A stretch of 64,000 nucleotides of DNA from Caballeronia glathei (GTDB lineage: Bacteria; Pseudomonadota; Gammaproteobacteria; Burkholderiales; Burkholderiaceae): assembly GCF_000698595.1 (NCBI RefSeq), contig NZ_JFHC01000016.1, forward strand, positions 1-64,000, written 5' to 3'. The notes under the pieces were generated by a model. That model saw nothing but the letters and a program-made list of their open reading frames with translations, had not been told where the DNA came from and did no database searches. Position 1 is the stretch's first letter, and every line of letters begins with the position of its first letter. Of the stretch, positions 27,207 to 36,168 are shown in pieces. The position numbers and the translations under genes are program-made.

Positions 27207-28511
27207 TCAGCTCGAGGCGCGGCCCGAACCGGGTTCATGACGCACGCTGTCGTGGTCCGGCGCGTCGCCATAGACCGGGAAGCGGCGTGTCAGGGCCTTC
27301 ACGGCGTCCGCCACCCGGCGGATGACGAGATCGTTCGCCGGTGCTTCCAGCACATCGGCGATCAGATTGCCGAGCTGTTGCGCTTCGAGGTCGCGAAAGC
27401 CGCGCGTCGTCATCGCGGGCGAGCCGATGCGCACGCCGCTCGTGACGAAGGGCTTTTGCGGGTCGTTGGGAATCGCGTTCTTGTTGACCGTGATCGACGC
27501 GCGGCCGAGCGCGGCCTCCGCGTCCTTGCCAGTGATGTTTTTCGCGCGCAGATCCAGAAGGAAGAGATGCGAGTCCGTGCGGCCCGATACGATGCGCAGC
27601 CCGCGTTCCTGCAGCGTCTTTGCCATGACGCGGGCATTGGTCAGCACCTGTTGCTGGTATTGCCTGAATTCGTCGCTCATCGCTTCGCGAAGCGCGACCG
27701 CCTTCGCCGCGATCACATGCATCAACGGGCCGCCCTGAATGCCGGGAAAGATCGTGGAATTGAGGGCCTTTTCGTGCTCGACGCCGGCGAGAATCAGGCC
27801 GCCGCGCGGTCCGCGCAGGGTTTTGTGGGTCGTCGACGTCACGAAGTCCGCGATGCCCACAGGGCTCGGATAGAGTCCGGCTGCAATGAGGCCCGCGTAG
27901 TGCGCCATGTCGACGAAGAGGTAGGCGCCCACCTGGTCGGCGATCGCACGGAAGCGCTTCCAGTCGATCACGAGCGCGTACGCCGATGCGCCTGCCACGA
28001 TCATGCGTGGCTTGTGTTCATGGGCGAAACGCTCGACTTCGTCGTAGTCGATCTCCTCGGTATCCGGATGCAGGCCGTAGGCGACAGCCTTGAACAGCTT
28101 GCCGCTCACGTTCACCGACGCGCCGTGGGTCAGGTGTCCGCCGTGCGCGAGTGACATGCCGAGAATCGTGTCGCCGGGCTTGAGCACCGAAAGATAGACC
28201 GCCTGATTCGCCTGCGACCCCGAATGGGGCTGCACGTTGGCGTAGCCGGCGTGAAAGAGCAGCTTCGCCCGGTCGATGGCGAGCTGCTCGGCCACGTCGA
28301 CATGTTCGCAGCCGCCGTAGTAGCGCTTGCCCGGATAGCCTTCCGCGTACTTGTTGGTCAGGAGCGACCCCTGAGCCTCCATCACCGCAGGCGACGCGTA
28401 GTTTTCCGATGCGATCAGTTCGATGTGATCCTGCTGACGCAGTGATTCCGCGCGGATGGCCCGTCGCAATTCCGGATCGGTTGCCGCGATGGTCTGTCTG
28501 AAGCTGAACAT
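27207..28511 (-). CDS. glyA: Serine hydroxymethyltransferase
   Basis: A 434-residue PLP enzyme that condenses glycine with methylene-THF to serine, the C1 entry point of the serine cycle. Conserved parts include [38 protein letters not shown], the [12 protein letters not shown] loop and the PLP-lysine motif [14 protein letters not shown]. It is the promoter-proximal gene of the operon glyA-sgaA-hprA-mtkA-mtkB-ppc-mcl. This is probably a methylotrophy-dedicated copy; a housekeeping glyA would be expected elsewhere in the genome. Confidence 0.95.
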   Translation of the reverse strand: MFSFRQTIAATDPELRRAIRAESLRQQDHIELIASENYASPAVMEAQGSLLTNKYAEGYPGKRYYGGCEHVDVAEQLAIDRAKLLFHAGYANVQPHSGSQANQAVYLSVLKPGDTILGMSLAHGGHLTHGASVNVSGKLFKAVAYGLHPDTEEIDYDEVERFAHEHKPRMIVAGASAYALVIDWKRFRAIADQVGAYLFVDMAHYAGLIAAGLYPSPVGIADFVTSTTHKTLRGPRGGLILAGVEHEKALNSTIFPGIQGGPLMHVIAAKAVALREAMSDEFRQYQQQVLTNARVMAKTLQERGLRIVSGRTDSHLFLLDLRAKNITGKDAEAALGRASITVNKNAIPNDPQKPFVTSGVRIGSPAMTTRGFRDLEAQQLGNLIADVLEAPANDLVIRRVADAVKALTRRFPVYGDAPDHDSVRHEPGSGRASS

Positions 28512-28768
28512 GTGCGCGCCTCTGGGTGAGTGATCAGGTAGTCAGTTCGGGTGCGTTGCTGCTTCGGTCCCTGTTGAAACGATGGTAGTGGGGCGGCCGT
28601 CAAAAGACTCATTCGGGTTTGTTATTCAACCCATAACCGGCCAGCAAAGCCATGCGCTGCGGGCTTTGCGCTTCAGGGGATACTCCGTTATGGGCATTGC
28701 CCGCACATCCGCGGCTGGTACAGTGAAGGCCAGATCAGCGAGCCCGGAAAGCTCGCAAGGGGAAGCGG
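28512..28768. promoter_or_regulatory. Divergent control region glyA/lysR with stacked dyads
   Basis: This 257-base divergent region holds four symmetric elements in a row. They are GGGTT-N8-AACCC (28615-28632), GCAAAGCC-N10-GGCTTTGC (28644-28651 and 28662-28669), a weak NarL-type 7-2-7 candidate TACTCCGTTATGGGCA (28681-28696) and GGGCA-T-TGCCC (28692-28702). Stacked dyads between a LysR gene and the operon it faces are the usual layout for LysR-type autoregulation and activation. Confidence 0.5.
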
Positions 28769-29683
28769 ATGTTGCAACTGACATTGCGTCAACTGCTGGT
28801 GTTCGAATCGACTGCGCGCAACCTGAGCTTTTCCCGGGCGGCCGAGGAAATGCATCTCACGCAGCCCGGCGTGTCGACGCAACTGAAGAACCTGGAAGAG
28901 CGTATCGGCATGCCGCTTTTCGAACAGATGGGCCGCCGCATCTTTCTGACCGAAGCCGGCCGTGAGGTTTTCAACCATGCGCGCGCGATCCAGCAGCAAC
29001 TGACGTTTCTCGAGCGGTCGATCGATCAGTTGCGCGATACGAAGCAGGGCAAGATCAAGGTCTCAGCGGTGACGGGTACCGCCAGTCATCTCGCGTTGCA
29101 GTTGATCGCGAAATACACGCACGCGTTTCCGGGCGTGCGCGTGAACCTGAACGTGGCGAATCGCGAGTCGGTGTTGAGCGAGCTTGCCAGCAACGAGACA
29201 GATCTCGCCATCATGGGGCAGCCGCCCGAAGGCCTCGGACTCGCGGCCAAGGCGTTCATGAAGAATCCGCTCGTGGTCATCGCGCCGCCCGATCACCCCT
29301 TGGCGCGGCAGCGCGGCATTCCGCTCTCCGCGCTCGAGGACGAGACATTCCTGATGCGCGAGCCCGGCTCCGGCACGCGCCTCGCGATGGAGCGCTTCTT
29401 TGCCGAGCATCGCGTGACGTTCCGGCCGGGCATGGAAGTGAGCAGCAATGAGGCCGTGAAATGCGGCGTGCATGCGGGCATGGGCTTGTCCGTCGTGCCA
29501 CTTCAGACGATCATGCCCGAGCTGGAAACGCTGCGCATCCGCGTGCTGGATGTCGAGCGTTTCCCGATCGTTCGCTACCTGTATGTCGTGCATCGCGAGA
29601 GCAAGCACCTCTCGGCCGCCGCCGATGCGTTCAAGGACACCCTGCTCGGCGGATCGGCGCTTGCAATCGACGACGCAACGTGA
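28769..29683 (+). CDS. LysR-family transcriptional regulator (CbbR/QscR-like)
   Basis: A 304-residue regulator. The winged HTH at residues 1-60 (TLRQLLVFESTARNLSFSRAAEEMHLTQPGVSTQL) is followed by a periplasmic-binding-protein-like effector domain. It resembles the CbbR branch, to which the serine-cycle regulator QscR also belongs. Divergence from the glyA-led serine-cycle operon across a dyad-rich region makes it the probable activator of that operon. The ligand cannot be told from the sequence. It is convergent with the fae-like gene (four bases between the ends). Confidence 0.85.
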   Translation: MLQLTLRQLLVFESTARNLSFSRAAEEMHLTQPGVSTQLKNLEERIGMPLFEQMGRRIFLTEAGREVFNHARAIQQQLTFLERSIDQLRDTKQGKIKVSAVTGTASHLALQLIAKYTHAFPGVRVNLNVANRESVLSELASNETDLAIMGQPPEGLGLAAKAFMKNPLVVIAPPDHPLARQRGIPLSALEDETFLMREPGSGTRLAMERFFAEHRVTFRPGMEVSSNEAVKCGVHAGMGLSVVPLQTIMPELETLRIRVLDVERFPIVRYLYVVHRESKHLSAAADAFKDTLLGGSALAIDDAT

Positions 29684-29687
29684 CGCG

Positions 29688-30221
29688 TCAGCTCCAGTCG
29701 TCCATGTCGTGCCTGATCTTGTGGCGGTTTTCGATCAGTGTCTCGACGCTCGGTTCGTTGTTCATCGCGCGCTGGATCGCGAGCTTGGTCGCTTCGTAGT
29801 TCGTGCGGTACATGTCGCGGCGGTCGATGTTCGGGTCCTGCACGCAACGCGGGTCGATCCACACGAGGCTGATGATGCACAGGTCATTCGCCTGATCCTT
29901 CGGAAGAATGCCTTCGATCAGACAGTCGACCACGGCGTCCGCCGTCGCGGACTGCACGACGCCGCCGAACAGGTTCACCGTTTCCATGTCCTTCATCGTG
30001 ACCTTCGGCACGATCATCGTGGCGGGCCGCACCATCTGGTTGCACGCGCGGATCGCGAACATCGCGGTATGGCCCTTGCTTTGCGCCATCATGTTGGCAA
30101 AGGCCTGGCCGACAGGACCATCGACGCGGCCGATCAGAATCTCGGGCATCGCGTCGGTGGCCTGGCCGGGAGCGGCGAGCACGGTTGCTTCTCCTGCGCG
30201 AAAAATCAGGTTGTCACTCAT
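29688..30221 (-). CDS. fae: Formaldehyde-activating enzyme paralogue (Fae-like), catalytic His absent
   Basis: A 177-residue protein of the Fae family, recognisable from GGVVQSATADAVVDCLIEG, the DQANDLCIISLVWI stretch and YEATKLAIQRAMNNEPSVE. Canonical Fae, which joins formaldehyde to H4MPT, carries its catalytic His in an AHIDLIIG motif; the aligned positions here read AMPEILIG, with Met25 in place of the His. The gene may thus be a Fae2-type paralogue with a different or weaker role (H4MPT binding, sensing or a chaperone-like part). It is the last gene after fhcB-A-D-C, 65 bases from fhcC, so it is co-expressed with the formyltransferase/hydrolase complex. Confidence 0.85.
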   Translation of the reverse strand: MSDNLIFRAGEATVLAAPGQATDAMPEILIGRVDGPVGQAFANMMAQSKGHTAMFAIRACNQMVRPATMIVPKVTMKDMETVNLFGGVVQSATADAVVDCLIEGILPKDQANDLCIISLVWIDPRCVQDPNIDRRDMYRTNYEATKLAIQRAMNNEPSVETLIENRHKIRHDMDDWS

Positions 30222-30286
30222 CGGGAAAGACTCCGGAAAAGACGATGAAAGGAAGGGATGCGGCCCGTGGCTCCTGCATGACGACG

Positions 30287-31114
30287 TTACCGGGCAAGCA
30301 GCACTTCGCCTTTGCCATCGACGGATATATCGCCTGCGAAGCGGCGCATCGAGGCGAGCGCGAGTTCGCCGAAGGGGCCGCCCTCGCGGGCGAGGCTACG
30401 CGACAGCAGACGCCAGAATACATCGACGTCGCCATGATTTTCAGCGAAACGGCAACCGGGGACGGTTTGCGCGCCCAGCAGAAGGAACGAGCCGCGCCGC
30501 ATCCCGTAGGCGAGATGTTCGCCGACCCCGCCGGCAATGCCGATCGTGCCCGCGACCATTCTCGACGCCGCGAACGCGCCGGCATTGCCGAATACGAGCG
30601 CCGTGCCGCGCCGCATGCGGTCCCCGAAGCGGGCGCCTGCGTCGCCGCGCACGATCAGCGTGCCGCCGCGCATGCCGTCGAGGTCGCCCGGCAGCGTGCC
30701 CGCGGCGAAGTCGCCCGTGTCGCCGCCGATTTCGACCCGCCCGCCGGCCAGCTGGCACGCGGTGAAGCTGCCGGCGTCGCCCTGGACGACGATGGTGCCC
30801 GCCGTCATCTGCGCACCGGCGAGATCGCCTGCATGACCTTCCACGATGAGATGCCCGCCGTCCATCTTCCAGCCGATGCGGTCGAAGCGCCGCATGTCGC
30901 CCGCGAACACGAGCGATGGCGCGTCAGCCGGAGTCGAAGCTTCGCCTGCGCGCACGTCGAACAAGTCCGCGAGCGCGATGCGCTCCGTTCCGTGCCACAG
31001 TGGCATTCGCTCGATTTCGTCGGCGGTGACGGCCGCAAGCGTTGCGGGGAGCAAGGTGCGCGCGTCGATGCGGAGCAGGGGCGCGTGCTTCACGCGCAGC
31101 GTAATGCGCTTCAT
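30287..31114 (-). CDS. fhcC: Formyltransferase/hydrolase complex subunit C (formylmethanofuran dehydrogenase subunit C-like)
   Basis: A 275-residue beta-helix protein with repeated GXGXG-type turns (AGDLAGAQMTAGTIVVQGDAG; GGTLIVRGDAGARFGDRM), related to FwdC/FmdC. In the bacterial Fhc complex it is a structural subunit beside FhcA and FhcD. The ATG at 31114 overlaps the stop of fhcD by four bases, so the subunits are made in coupled fashion. No molybdenum or tungsten subunit is needed in the bacterial form, and none is seen. Confidence 0.9.
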   Translation of the reverse strand: MKRITLRVKHAPLLRIDARTLLPATLAAVTADEIERMPLWHGTERIALADLFDVRAGEASTPADAPSLVFAGDMRRFDRIGWKMDGGHLIVEGHAGDLAGAQMTAGTIVVQGDAGSFTACQLAGGRVEIGGDTGDFAAGTLPGDLDGMRGGTLIVRGDAGARFGDRMRRGTALVFGNAGAFAASRMVAGTIGIAGGVGEHLAYGMRRGSFLLLGAQTVPGCRFAENHGDVDVFWRLLSRSLAREGGPFGELALASMRRFAGDISVDGKGEVLLAR

Positions 31115-32073
31115 GACGCCTCCCGTGCGCCGCACAGCTCGCGCAGATGAAAGTGAAACGGTCCGAGCTTGCCGCCGTAGTTGCCCGCTGAAATGCGCAC
31201 GACGCCGCCTTCTGCGCCACGTGCGGTCACGGCTTCGATTCCCGCACGCATGGCTTGTGCGACATCGGCGTCGCTGAGCCCGTCGATGACGATTTCGAGC
31301 ACGCTGCGTATGTCGCTGGTCAGCACGGAGCGCGGCGAGCGCTCGGCGAGCGTGGGGCAAAACGCGTCGTTGGTCGAGGCGGGAAGCGCGGAATATTTCG
31401 AGCCGACCTTCGACCCCGAGCGCACGACACCGCCCGGGAACGGCATGATCACGTTCGGCACGCGCCGCATCGCGTCAACGGCGGCCTGCGCCGCTGCGAG
31501 CGCCGCATCGGTGTCGCGGGCGAGAAAGAGCAGGTTGCCGCCGCCCACGCCCTTTATCACCGCCGTGGTTTCCTGCGCCACGAACTCGCCATCCATCACG
31601 GGCACGCGCCAGTAACGCACGCCGTCGATCATCTTCGAGATCTGCCAGCCGTCGCCGAAAAAGCGCAGGTTCTTCGCGAGCGCGATCGCTTCACCTTCTT
31701 CGATGCCGGCAAAAACTGCCGTCGTGGGACACGTCAGCACGCATTGGCCGACGCGGCGTTCGACCTGCTTCGCGAGTTCCTTGCCCGACATCGAGAAGAT
31801 CAGGATCGCCATGCCGGGCCGGCCGTCGGGCGTCTCGCATGCGGGAATCTCGCGTTCGATGCCCGCTTCGCAGCCACACGCGATCACGGATGTCGCGAAG
31901 CCGGTCGCGGCCACCGCCGCATGACGGGCCCAGGTGGCGTCGCGCGCCGTGATGATGAGCCGCGTTGCCTTCATCGGGAATGCTTCGGCGAAGGTGTCGT
32001 CGATGCCTAGGCCGTTGATGGCGAATGGCGCGGACACTTCGGCTGTCGTGTCTGTGCTTGCGGTGCCGCTCAT
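31111..32073 (-). CDS. fhcD: Formylmethanofuran:H4MPT formyltransferase, Fhc subunit D
   Basis: A 320-residue formyltransferase (Ftr homologue) that moves the formyl group from formyl-H4MPT to methylofuran within the Fhc complex. It shows MKATRLIITARDATWARHAA, the Ftr-like GFATSVIACGCEAGIE, TTAVIKGVGGGNLLFLA and SGSKVGSKYSALPAST. The ATG at 32073 fits the family. The open frame extends upstream with unrelated residues, and the start overlaps the stop of fhcA by four bases. Confidence 0.93.
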   Translation of the reverse strand: MSGTASTDTTAEVSAPFAINGLGIDDTFAEAFPMKATRLIITARDATWARHAAVAATGFATSVIACGCEAGIEREIPACETPDGRPGMAILIFSMSGKELAKQVERRVGQCVLTCPTTAVFAGIEEGEAIALAKNLRFFGDGWQISKMIDGVRYWRVPVMDGEFVAQETTAVIKGVGGGNLLFLARDTDAALAAAQAAVDAMRRVPNVIMPFPGGVVRSGSKVGSKYSALPASTNDAFCPTLAERSPRSVLTSDIRSVLEIVIDGLSDADVAQAMRAGIEAVTARGAEGGVVRISAGNYGGKLGPFHFHLRELCGAREAS

Positions 32074-33776
32074 GATTGCTGTCCCGATGGATCGTGGGGA
32101 TCGTGGTGGTGCAGGCCGCACGCAGCCGGTAGCAGGCGTCCTCCGTTGCAGCACGAGCAGAGTTCGTCGCGCCCGATGGCGGCATGGCGGAAGTTGAGGG
32201 CAAGATGATGGTCGCTGTAGTCTTCGAGCGTGCGTTCGATGGACCGGTCGAATTCGGGCTCCACGTAGTGCGTGCCGCCTGCGGGCGTCGCCACGATGCG
32301 GCCGTTGCGCGCGACGAGTTCGCCATCCTTGAACACATACTCGGGCGCGGTGAACATCGCTTCACGGTCCGCGTTCTCGCGATAGACGGCGATATCGGCG
32401 GCGGCGCCCGCGTTCAGGCGGCCCCGCTCGCGCAGGCCGAGCAGGCGTGCGGGAGCGGCGCGCGTGAGGATCGCGATTTCATCGAGCGTGAGTTCGCGGG
32501 TCATGCTCCCGAGCGGCGACTGTTGCGCCACATCGGGATGGAGGCGGGCCAGCTGCTCGTCGCGGAACGACTTGTCCATGAGCAGGCGGATCAGGTGCGG
32601 ATAGCTGGTGAACGGGCCGCCGTTCGGGTGGTCGGTGGTCAGCGTGATCTGCCACGGGTTCTTCACCATCAGGAAGAGTTCGAGCCCGATCGTCCATTGC
32701 AGCGCGTTCACGTAGCTTTGCTCGCGATAGCGAAAGGGCACGACGCCGCAACCCGCGTCGCACTCGATATCGCCCGCGATCCACTTGCGCGGCGACGCGT
32801 AGTCTGCCTGCCTAACCTGCTTCATGATGTCGCCGGAAGCGGTCACTGTTTGCCCGAACATGATCTGGCCGACATCGATCGAGATGTTCGGATTCGCGTT
32901 GACCGCATCCGCAATGCGCTCCGCCGCCGAAGAGAACTTGCGCGGCCCTTCGTTTCCGTAGCTGTGAAACTGGATGTGCGTGAGGTGCCCGGGCAGGCCC
33001 TGGAGCGCATCGATAGTGGCGAGCGTCGATTCGATGTTGCCCGCCACGCCCAGGTTGCTCGCATGGATGTGCAGCGGATGCGGCACGCCGAGATCGGTCA
33101 GCGAGCGCGCGAGCACGTTCAGCACCTGACGCGGGGTGATGTCGTAGTGAACGTGCGCTTCGTCCACGTCGAGACTGCGCTGGTTGAACTTGAATGCCGA
33201 GATGCCGCCGGGATTCACGACCTTCACGCCGAGCGCCTTCGTCGCGTTCATCGTCCAGCCGACATAGTCACGAATGCGCTCGAAATCCGTGCCTTGCGCG
33301 AGCATGCGCAGGAACAGCTCGTCGTTGCCGAGCATCACGTAGGCGCCGTGGTCGATGATCGGCGTGTCTCCCATTTCCAGGTGCGTATGGCGCGCGTTTG
33401 ACGCGATCATCGCGGGCTCGAATGCGGCCGTGTAGCCCATTTCCGCGTACCGGTAGCCGGTTGCGAGCGTGCCCGGCGTGCACACGCCACAGGACGCGAG
33501 TTCGAGCGGGTTGCTGGCGGCTTCGCGGGTGCGCAGGCGATGGTCCTCGGGCATCAGCATGCGCGCGAGATTCACCTTGCCGCCGCCGATGTGCGAGTGC
33601 ATGTCGATGCCGCCCGCCATCACGGCCATGCCGCTCATGTCGTATTCGTGACCGGCGCATTCGCCGGGCTTCAGCTCGACGATGCGCCCGTCGCGCACGC
33701 AGATGTCGGCAATCTGTCCGTTGACGCCGTTGGCCGGATCGAACACACGGCCGCCGCGCAGACGAAAGGTGCTCAT
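32070..33776 (-). CDS. fhcA: Formyltransferase/hydrolase complex subunit A (amidohydrolase-type)
   Basis: A 568-residue amidohydrolase-fold subunit that hydrolyses formyl-methylofuran to formate. Metal-ligand motifs of the family are visible: IDMHSHIGGGKVN near residue 58, HIHASNLGV in the middle, TTDHPNGGPFTSYP, and an alpha/beta barrel between. The C-terminus ends in a short Cys-rich tail (CSCCNGG). It overlaps both neighbours by four bases. In methanogens the homologous FwdA works in the reverse direction with a tungsten or molybdenum subunit. Confidence 0.93.
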   Translation of the reverse strand: MSTFRLRGGRVFDPANGVNGQIADICVRDGRIVELKPGECAGHEYDMSGMAVMAGGIDMHSHIGGGKVNLARMLMPEDHRLRTREAASNPLELASCGVCTPGTLATGYRYAEMGYTAAFEPAMIASNARHTHLEMGDTPIIDHGAYVMLGNDELFLRMLAQGTDFERIRDYVGWTMNATKALGVKVVNPGGISAFKFNQRSLDVDEAHVHYDITPRQVLNVLARSLTDLGVPHPLHIHASNLGVAGNIESTLATIDALQGLPGHLTHIQFHSYGNEGPRKFSSAAERIADAVNANPNISIDVGQIMFGQTVTASGDIMKQVRQADYASPRKWIAGDIECDAGCGVVPFRYREQSYVNALQWTIGLELFLMVKNPWQITLTTDHPNGGPFTSYPHLIRLLMDKSFRDEQLARLHPDVAQQSPLGSMTRELTLDEIAILTRAAPARLLGLRERGRLNAGAAADIAVYRENADREAMFTAPEYVFKDGELVARNGRIVATPAGGTHYVEPEFDRSIERTLEDYSDHHLALNFRHAAIGRDELCSCCNGGRLLPAACGLHHHDPHDPSGQQS

Positions 33777-35041
33777 GCGGCCACCTCCGCGAGACGACTG
33801 GCGAGGCTAGCTGCGACGTTCGTGACGGCGGGCAGCGAGTCCGCATACACCGGGGCGAGCGGCAATACCACGCCACCGTCCGCACGGAACATGTGGCCCG
33901 CTGAACCGATGCCCGGCGTCGATACGGGAATGAACACCGTTGGTCCGGAACGATCCGTACAGGCAGCAGCGAGCCCCGGATGGCCGAGCACGATGAGGGG
34001 CACGGCGGTTTCTGGGGGCCGCAGGTCGGCCGTGAAGCTCGCGATCCACAACAGCGCGTCGACCGCCTCGTCGGCCAGCAAGCGCGCGGTGTCATAGCGA
34101 TGCGGTTCGTGCGCGAGCCCGCCGGGATGCACGCCGGTGCGCAGCGGCAGCCCCGAGAGCCATGTGAGCGTCTGGTTCACAGTCGCGCCGCCGTCATCGC
34201 CGCCGAGTGCGAGACCACCGGCGCGTGTCGTGCGATTGAGGGTCTTCAACAAGCGGTCGATGCCTTCCACCAGTAGCGTCGCATGCTCGCCGGGCAGGTC
34301 TGCGGGGGTCCAGATGATGGCCGTGTAACGTGCCTCGAGCATTCGCCTCACGAGCGCGGCGAGTTCCGGATGCAGGCCGCGCGGCGGTCTCGCGCTCAGG
34401 CTAGTGTTGAGCGCCGCGATCGTGTCGTACAGGTCGCCCTGTAGCGGGATCGCTCGGGTCGATACTCCGTCGGATGCAGTGCCGCTCAGCGCCGGATCGA
34501 TGCCGCCGCCAACGAACACGATCTCGCGTTGCAGGGAGGCACGCTCACCGACACCGCAGCGCGCGAAGAACTCAGGATGGCGTGTGGAAGGCGCCGACGA
34601 ACCGACGCACACGATCAGGTCCGCACGCGTGCGGATTTCAGCGAGCGTCGTCGTGAATGCGCCGCGGTCCTGAAGTGCCGTCAGTCCATGCATCAGGGCG
34701 CGGCCGTGCGCATGATCGACGATCGCCCCGCATGCATTGGCCAGCCGATACAGCGAGCGGGTTCCGGCCACGTCGGTCGCCATGCCTCCGAAAAGCGGCT
34801 GGCGTGACGCGCGAAGCCATCGCGCCGCGGCGTCGAGCGCCGCATCGTCGGCTACGGGCTGTCCGTTCACGAGCGGGGTAGCCTGCGACGGAACGCTGCC
34901 GAACTGCGCGAGCGCACGGGTCGCGCGAGGACATGTCGTGCCGGCTGGTTTCAGCGTCTCGCCCGCATCGACGCCGAAGCGGTCGCACAGCAATGCGCAG
35001 AACGGGCAGGTCCACGGTGGAGAGGAAAGAGTCGAGTTCAT
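33773..35041 (-). CDS. fhcB: Formyltransferase/hydrolase complex subunit B (formylmethanofuran dehydrogenase subunit B-like)
   Basis: A 422-residue protein related to FwdB/FmdB, the molybdopterin-type subunit. Bacterial FhcB is a shortened relative regarded as not redox-active. The N-terminal PWTCPFCALLCDRF keeps a cysteine group reminiscent of the Fe-S motif of FwdB. The rest is a Rossmann-like scaffold (LIVCVGSSAPSTRHPEFFARCG; LALGGDDGGATVNQTLTWLSG). It is first in the order B-A-D-C-fae. The ATG at 35041 is the first codon that fits the family; the open frame upstream is unrelated. A near-palindrome sits 10-33 bases upstream. Confidence 0.9.
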   Translation of the reverse strand: MNSTLSSPPWTCPFCALLCDRFGVDAGETLKPAGTTCPRATRALAQFGSVPSQATPLVNGQPVADDAALDAAARWLRASRQPLFGGMATDVAGTRSLYRLANACGAIVDHAHGRALMHGLTALQDRGAFTTTLAEIRTRADLIVCVGSSAPSTRHPEFFARCGVGERASLQREIVFVGGGIDPALSGTASDGVSTRAIPLQGDLYDTIAALNTSLSARPPRGLHPELAALVRRMLEARYTAIIWTPADLPGEHATLLVEGIDRLLKTLNRTTRAGGLALGGDDGGATVNQTLTWLSGLPLRTGVHPGGLAHEPHRYDTARLLADEAVDALLWIASFTADLRPPETAVPLIVLGHPGLAAACTDRSGPTVFIPVSTPGIGSAGHMFRADGGVVLPLAPVYADSLPAVTNVAASLASRLAEVAA

Positions 35042-35050
35042 GCGCGCACT

Positions 35051-35074
35051 CTTGCAAGGCATGTGCCATGCAAG
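35051..35074. promoter_or_regulatory. 24-base near-palindrome in front of fhcB
   Basis: Arms CTTGCA and TGCAAG enclose GGCA-TG-TGCC. Eleven of the twelve base pairs are symmetric or central. It lies 10-33 bases before the fhcB start codon on the minus strand, where it could act as an operator or as an RNA hairpin limiting ribosome access. The ribosome binding site here is weak. Confidence 0.4.
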
Positions 35075-35234
35075 CGGCGTCAACGCTCGCGTGCGAATCG
35101 ATGCGGGATCGCGCACTGCCGGCAGAGCATAGTGCGCCGCTTGCCGCGCGGCTGGCTCTACACACTGTAACGCAATGAAAGCGTGGCGAAGCGGGGCGGC
35201 CGCACGCATCCGGCATTGGCATGAAACGTGATAG

Positions 35235-35948
35235 TCAGCGTTGCAAGGGGTTCGATGCTCGTGTGGCCGCGGGAATGCGCCGGTCGTGAAGTGCGGAGGC
35301 GATGAGCCACGCGTCGGCGCCAGCGGCGTTCGCCGCGTGCAGGTCGTCGGCATGACGGACACCGCCCGCACCGACGATCATTCGCGCGTTGCCCGCACGT
35401 TGGCGGATAGCGGCAATGGCCGCGAGGTCGGGACCACTGAAGGAGCCGACGCGATCGAGCGACATGACGATGAGGCGCGAAGGCCAGTGCGACGCGTCGG
35501 TCCAGAAGGCGGCGTCGCCCAGCGGCACGTCGTGGCGCTGATCGAGGGACAGGATCGAGTTGCCGGGTATGTCGCGAGCCGTGTCGGCGCGCAGTGATTC
35601 GCTGCCGAAGACCGGGGTGACTGTCGCACCGGTTCCGTGCAACTGCGCAATGACGGCGCGGGCGGCAGCGGCATCGGAAAAGCCGGCATCGAGCCACAGG
35701 TCGATGCCGGGAAGTTCGCGGGCGAGGCGTGTGAGCGTCGCGAGTTGCGGCGCACCTCGCATGATCGCGTCGAGGTCCGCCACGTAGAGCACCGACGCGG
35801 CGCAATAGTCGAGCAGCGCCTGAGCCACGGTGACCGGATCGCTGCCGCTGCACAACTGCGATTCGAGCGGCTGGTAGCGGCTGCGTTCACCGCGTACCGC
35901 GTGGACGGCAATGCCGTCGAGCACATCGACTACCGGGATGATTTGCAT
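35235..35948 (-). CDS. HisA/HisF-like protein of the H4MPT/methylofuran gene set
   Basis: A 237-residue TIM-barrel protein. It starts MQIIPVVDVLDGIAVHAVRGER, as in HisA, and keeps YVADLDAI, LWLDAGFSD and MIVGAGGVRHADDL. No histidine genes are nearby. HisA-like proteins of this type recur in bacterial H4MPT/methylofuran clusters and are suspected to act in cofactor biosynthesis, but the reaction is unknown. It lies upstream of fhcB on the same strand (193 bases). The start at 35948 is chosen from homology. A true HisA is the alternative, less likely here. Confidence 0.8.
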   Translation of the reverse strand: MQIIPVVDVLDGIAVHAVRGERSRYQPLESQLCSGSDPVTVAQALLDYCAASVLYVADLDAIMRGAPQLATLTRLARELPGIDLWLDAGFSDAAAARAVIAQLHGTGATVTPVFGSESLRADTARDIPGNSILSLDQRHDVPLGDAAFWTDASHWPSRLIVMSLDRVGSFSGPDLAAIAAIRQRAGNARMIVGAGGVRHADDLHAANAAGADAWLIASALHDRRIPAATRASNPLQR

Positions 35949-36168
35949 GGGGAATGAGCGATGACCAAGGGGCTGTTGCACGAATATATCAGCGGAGCCG
36001 GTCGGGTGGATGCCGACGTGGCGCGCGGGCTGCCTTCAATGGGATGCGCGGCATCCGGTTTGCGGTCCGGTCGTGACCGAAATCGAACCGTGCATGACGC
36101 GCAGTGGTTCAGGTCTCATGATGTGCATGCCGATGTCCACCGGGCCCGATACGAAGAACGGAGCCGCC

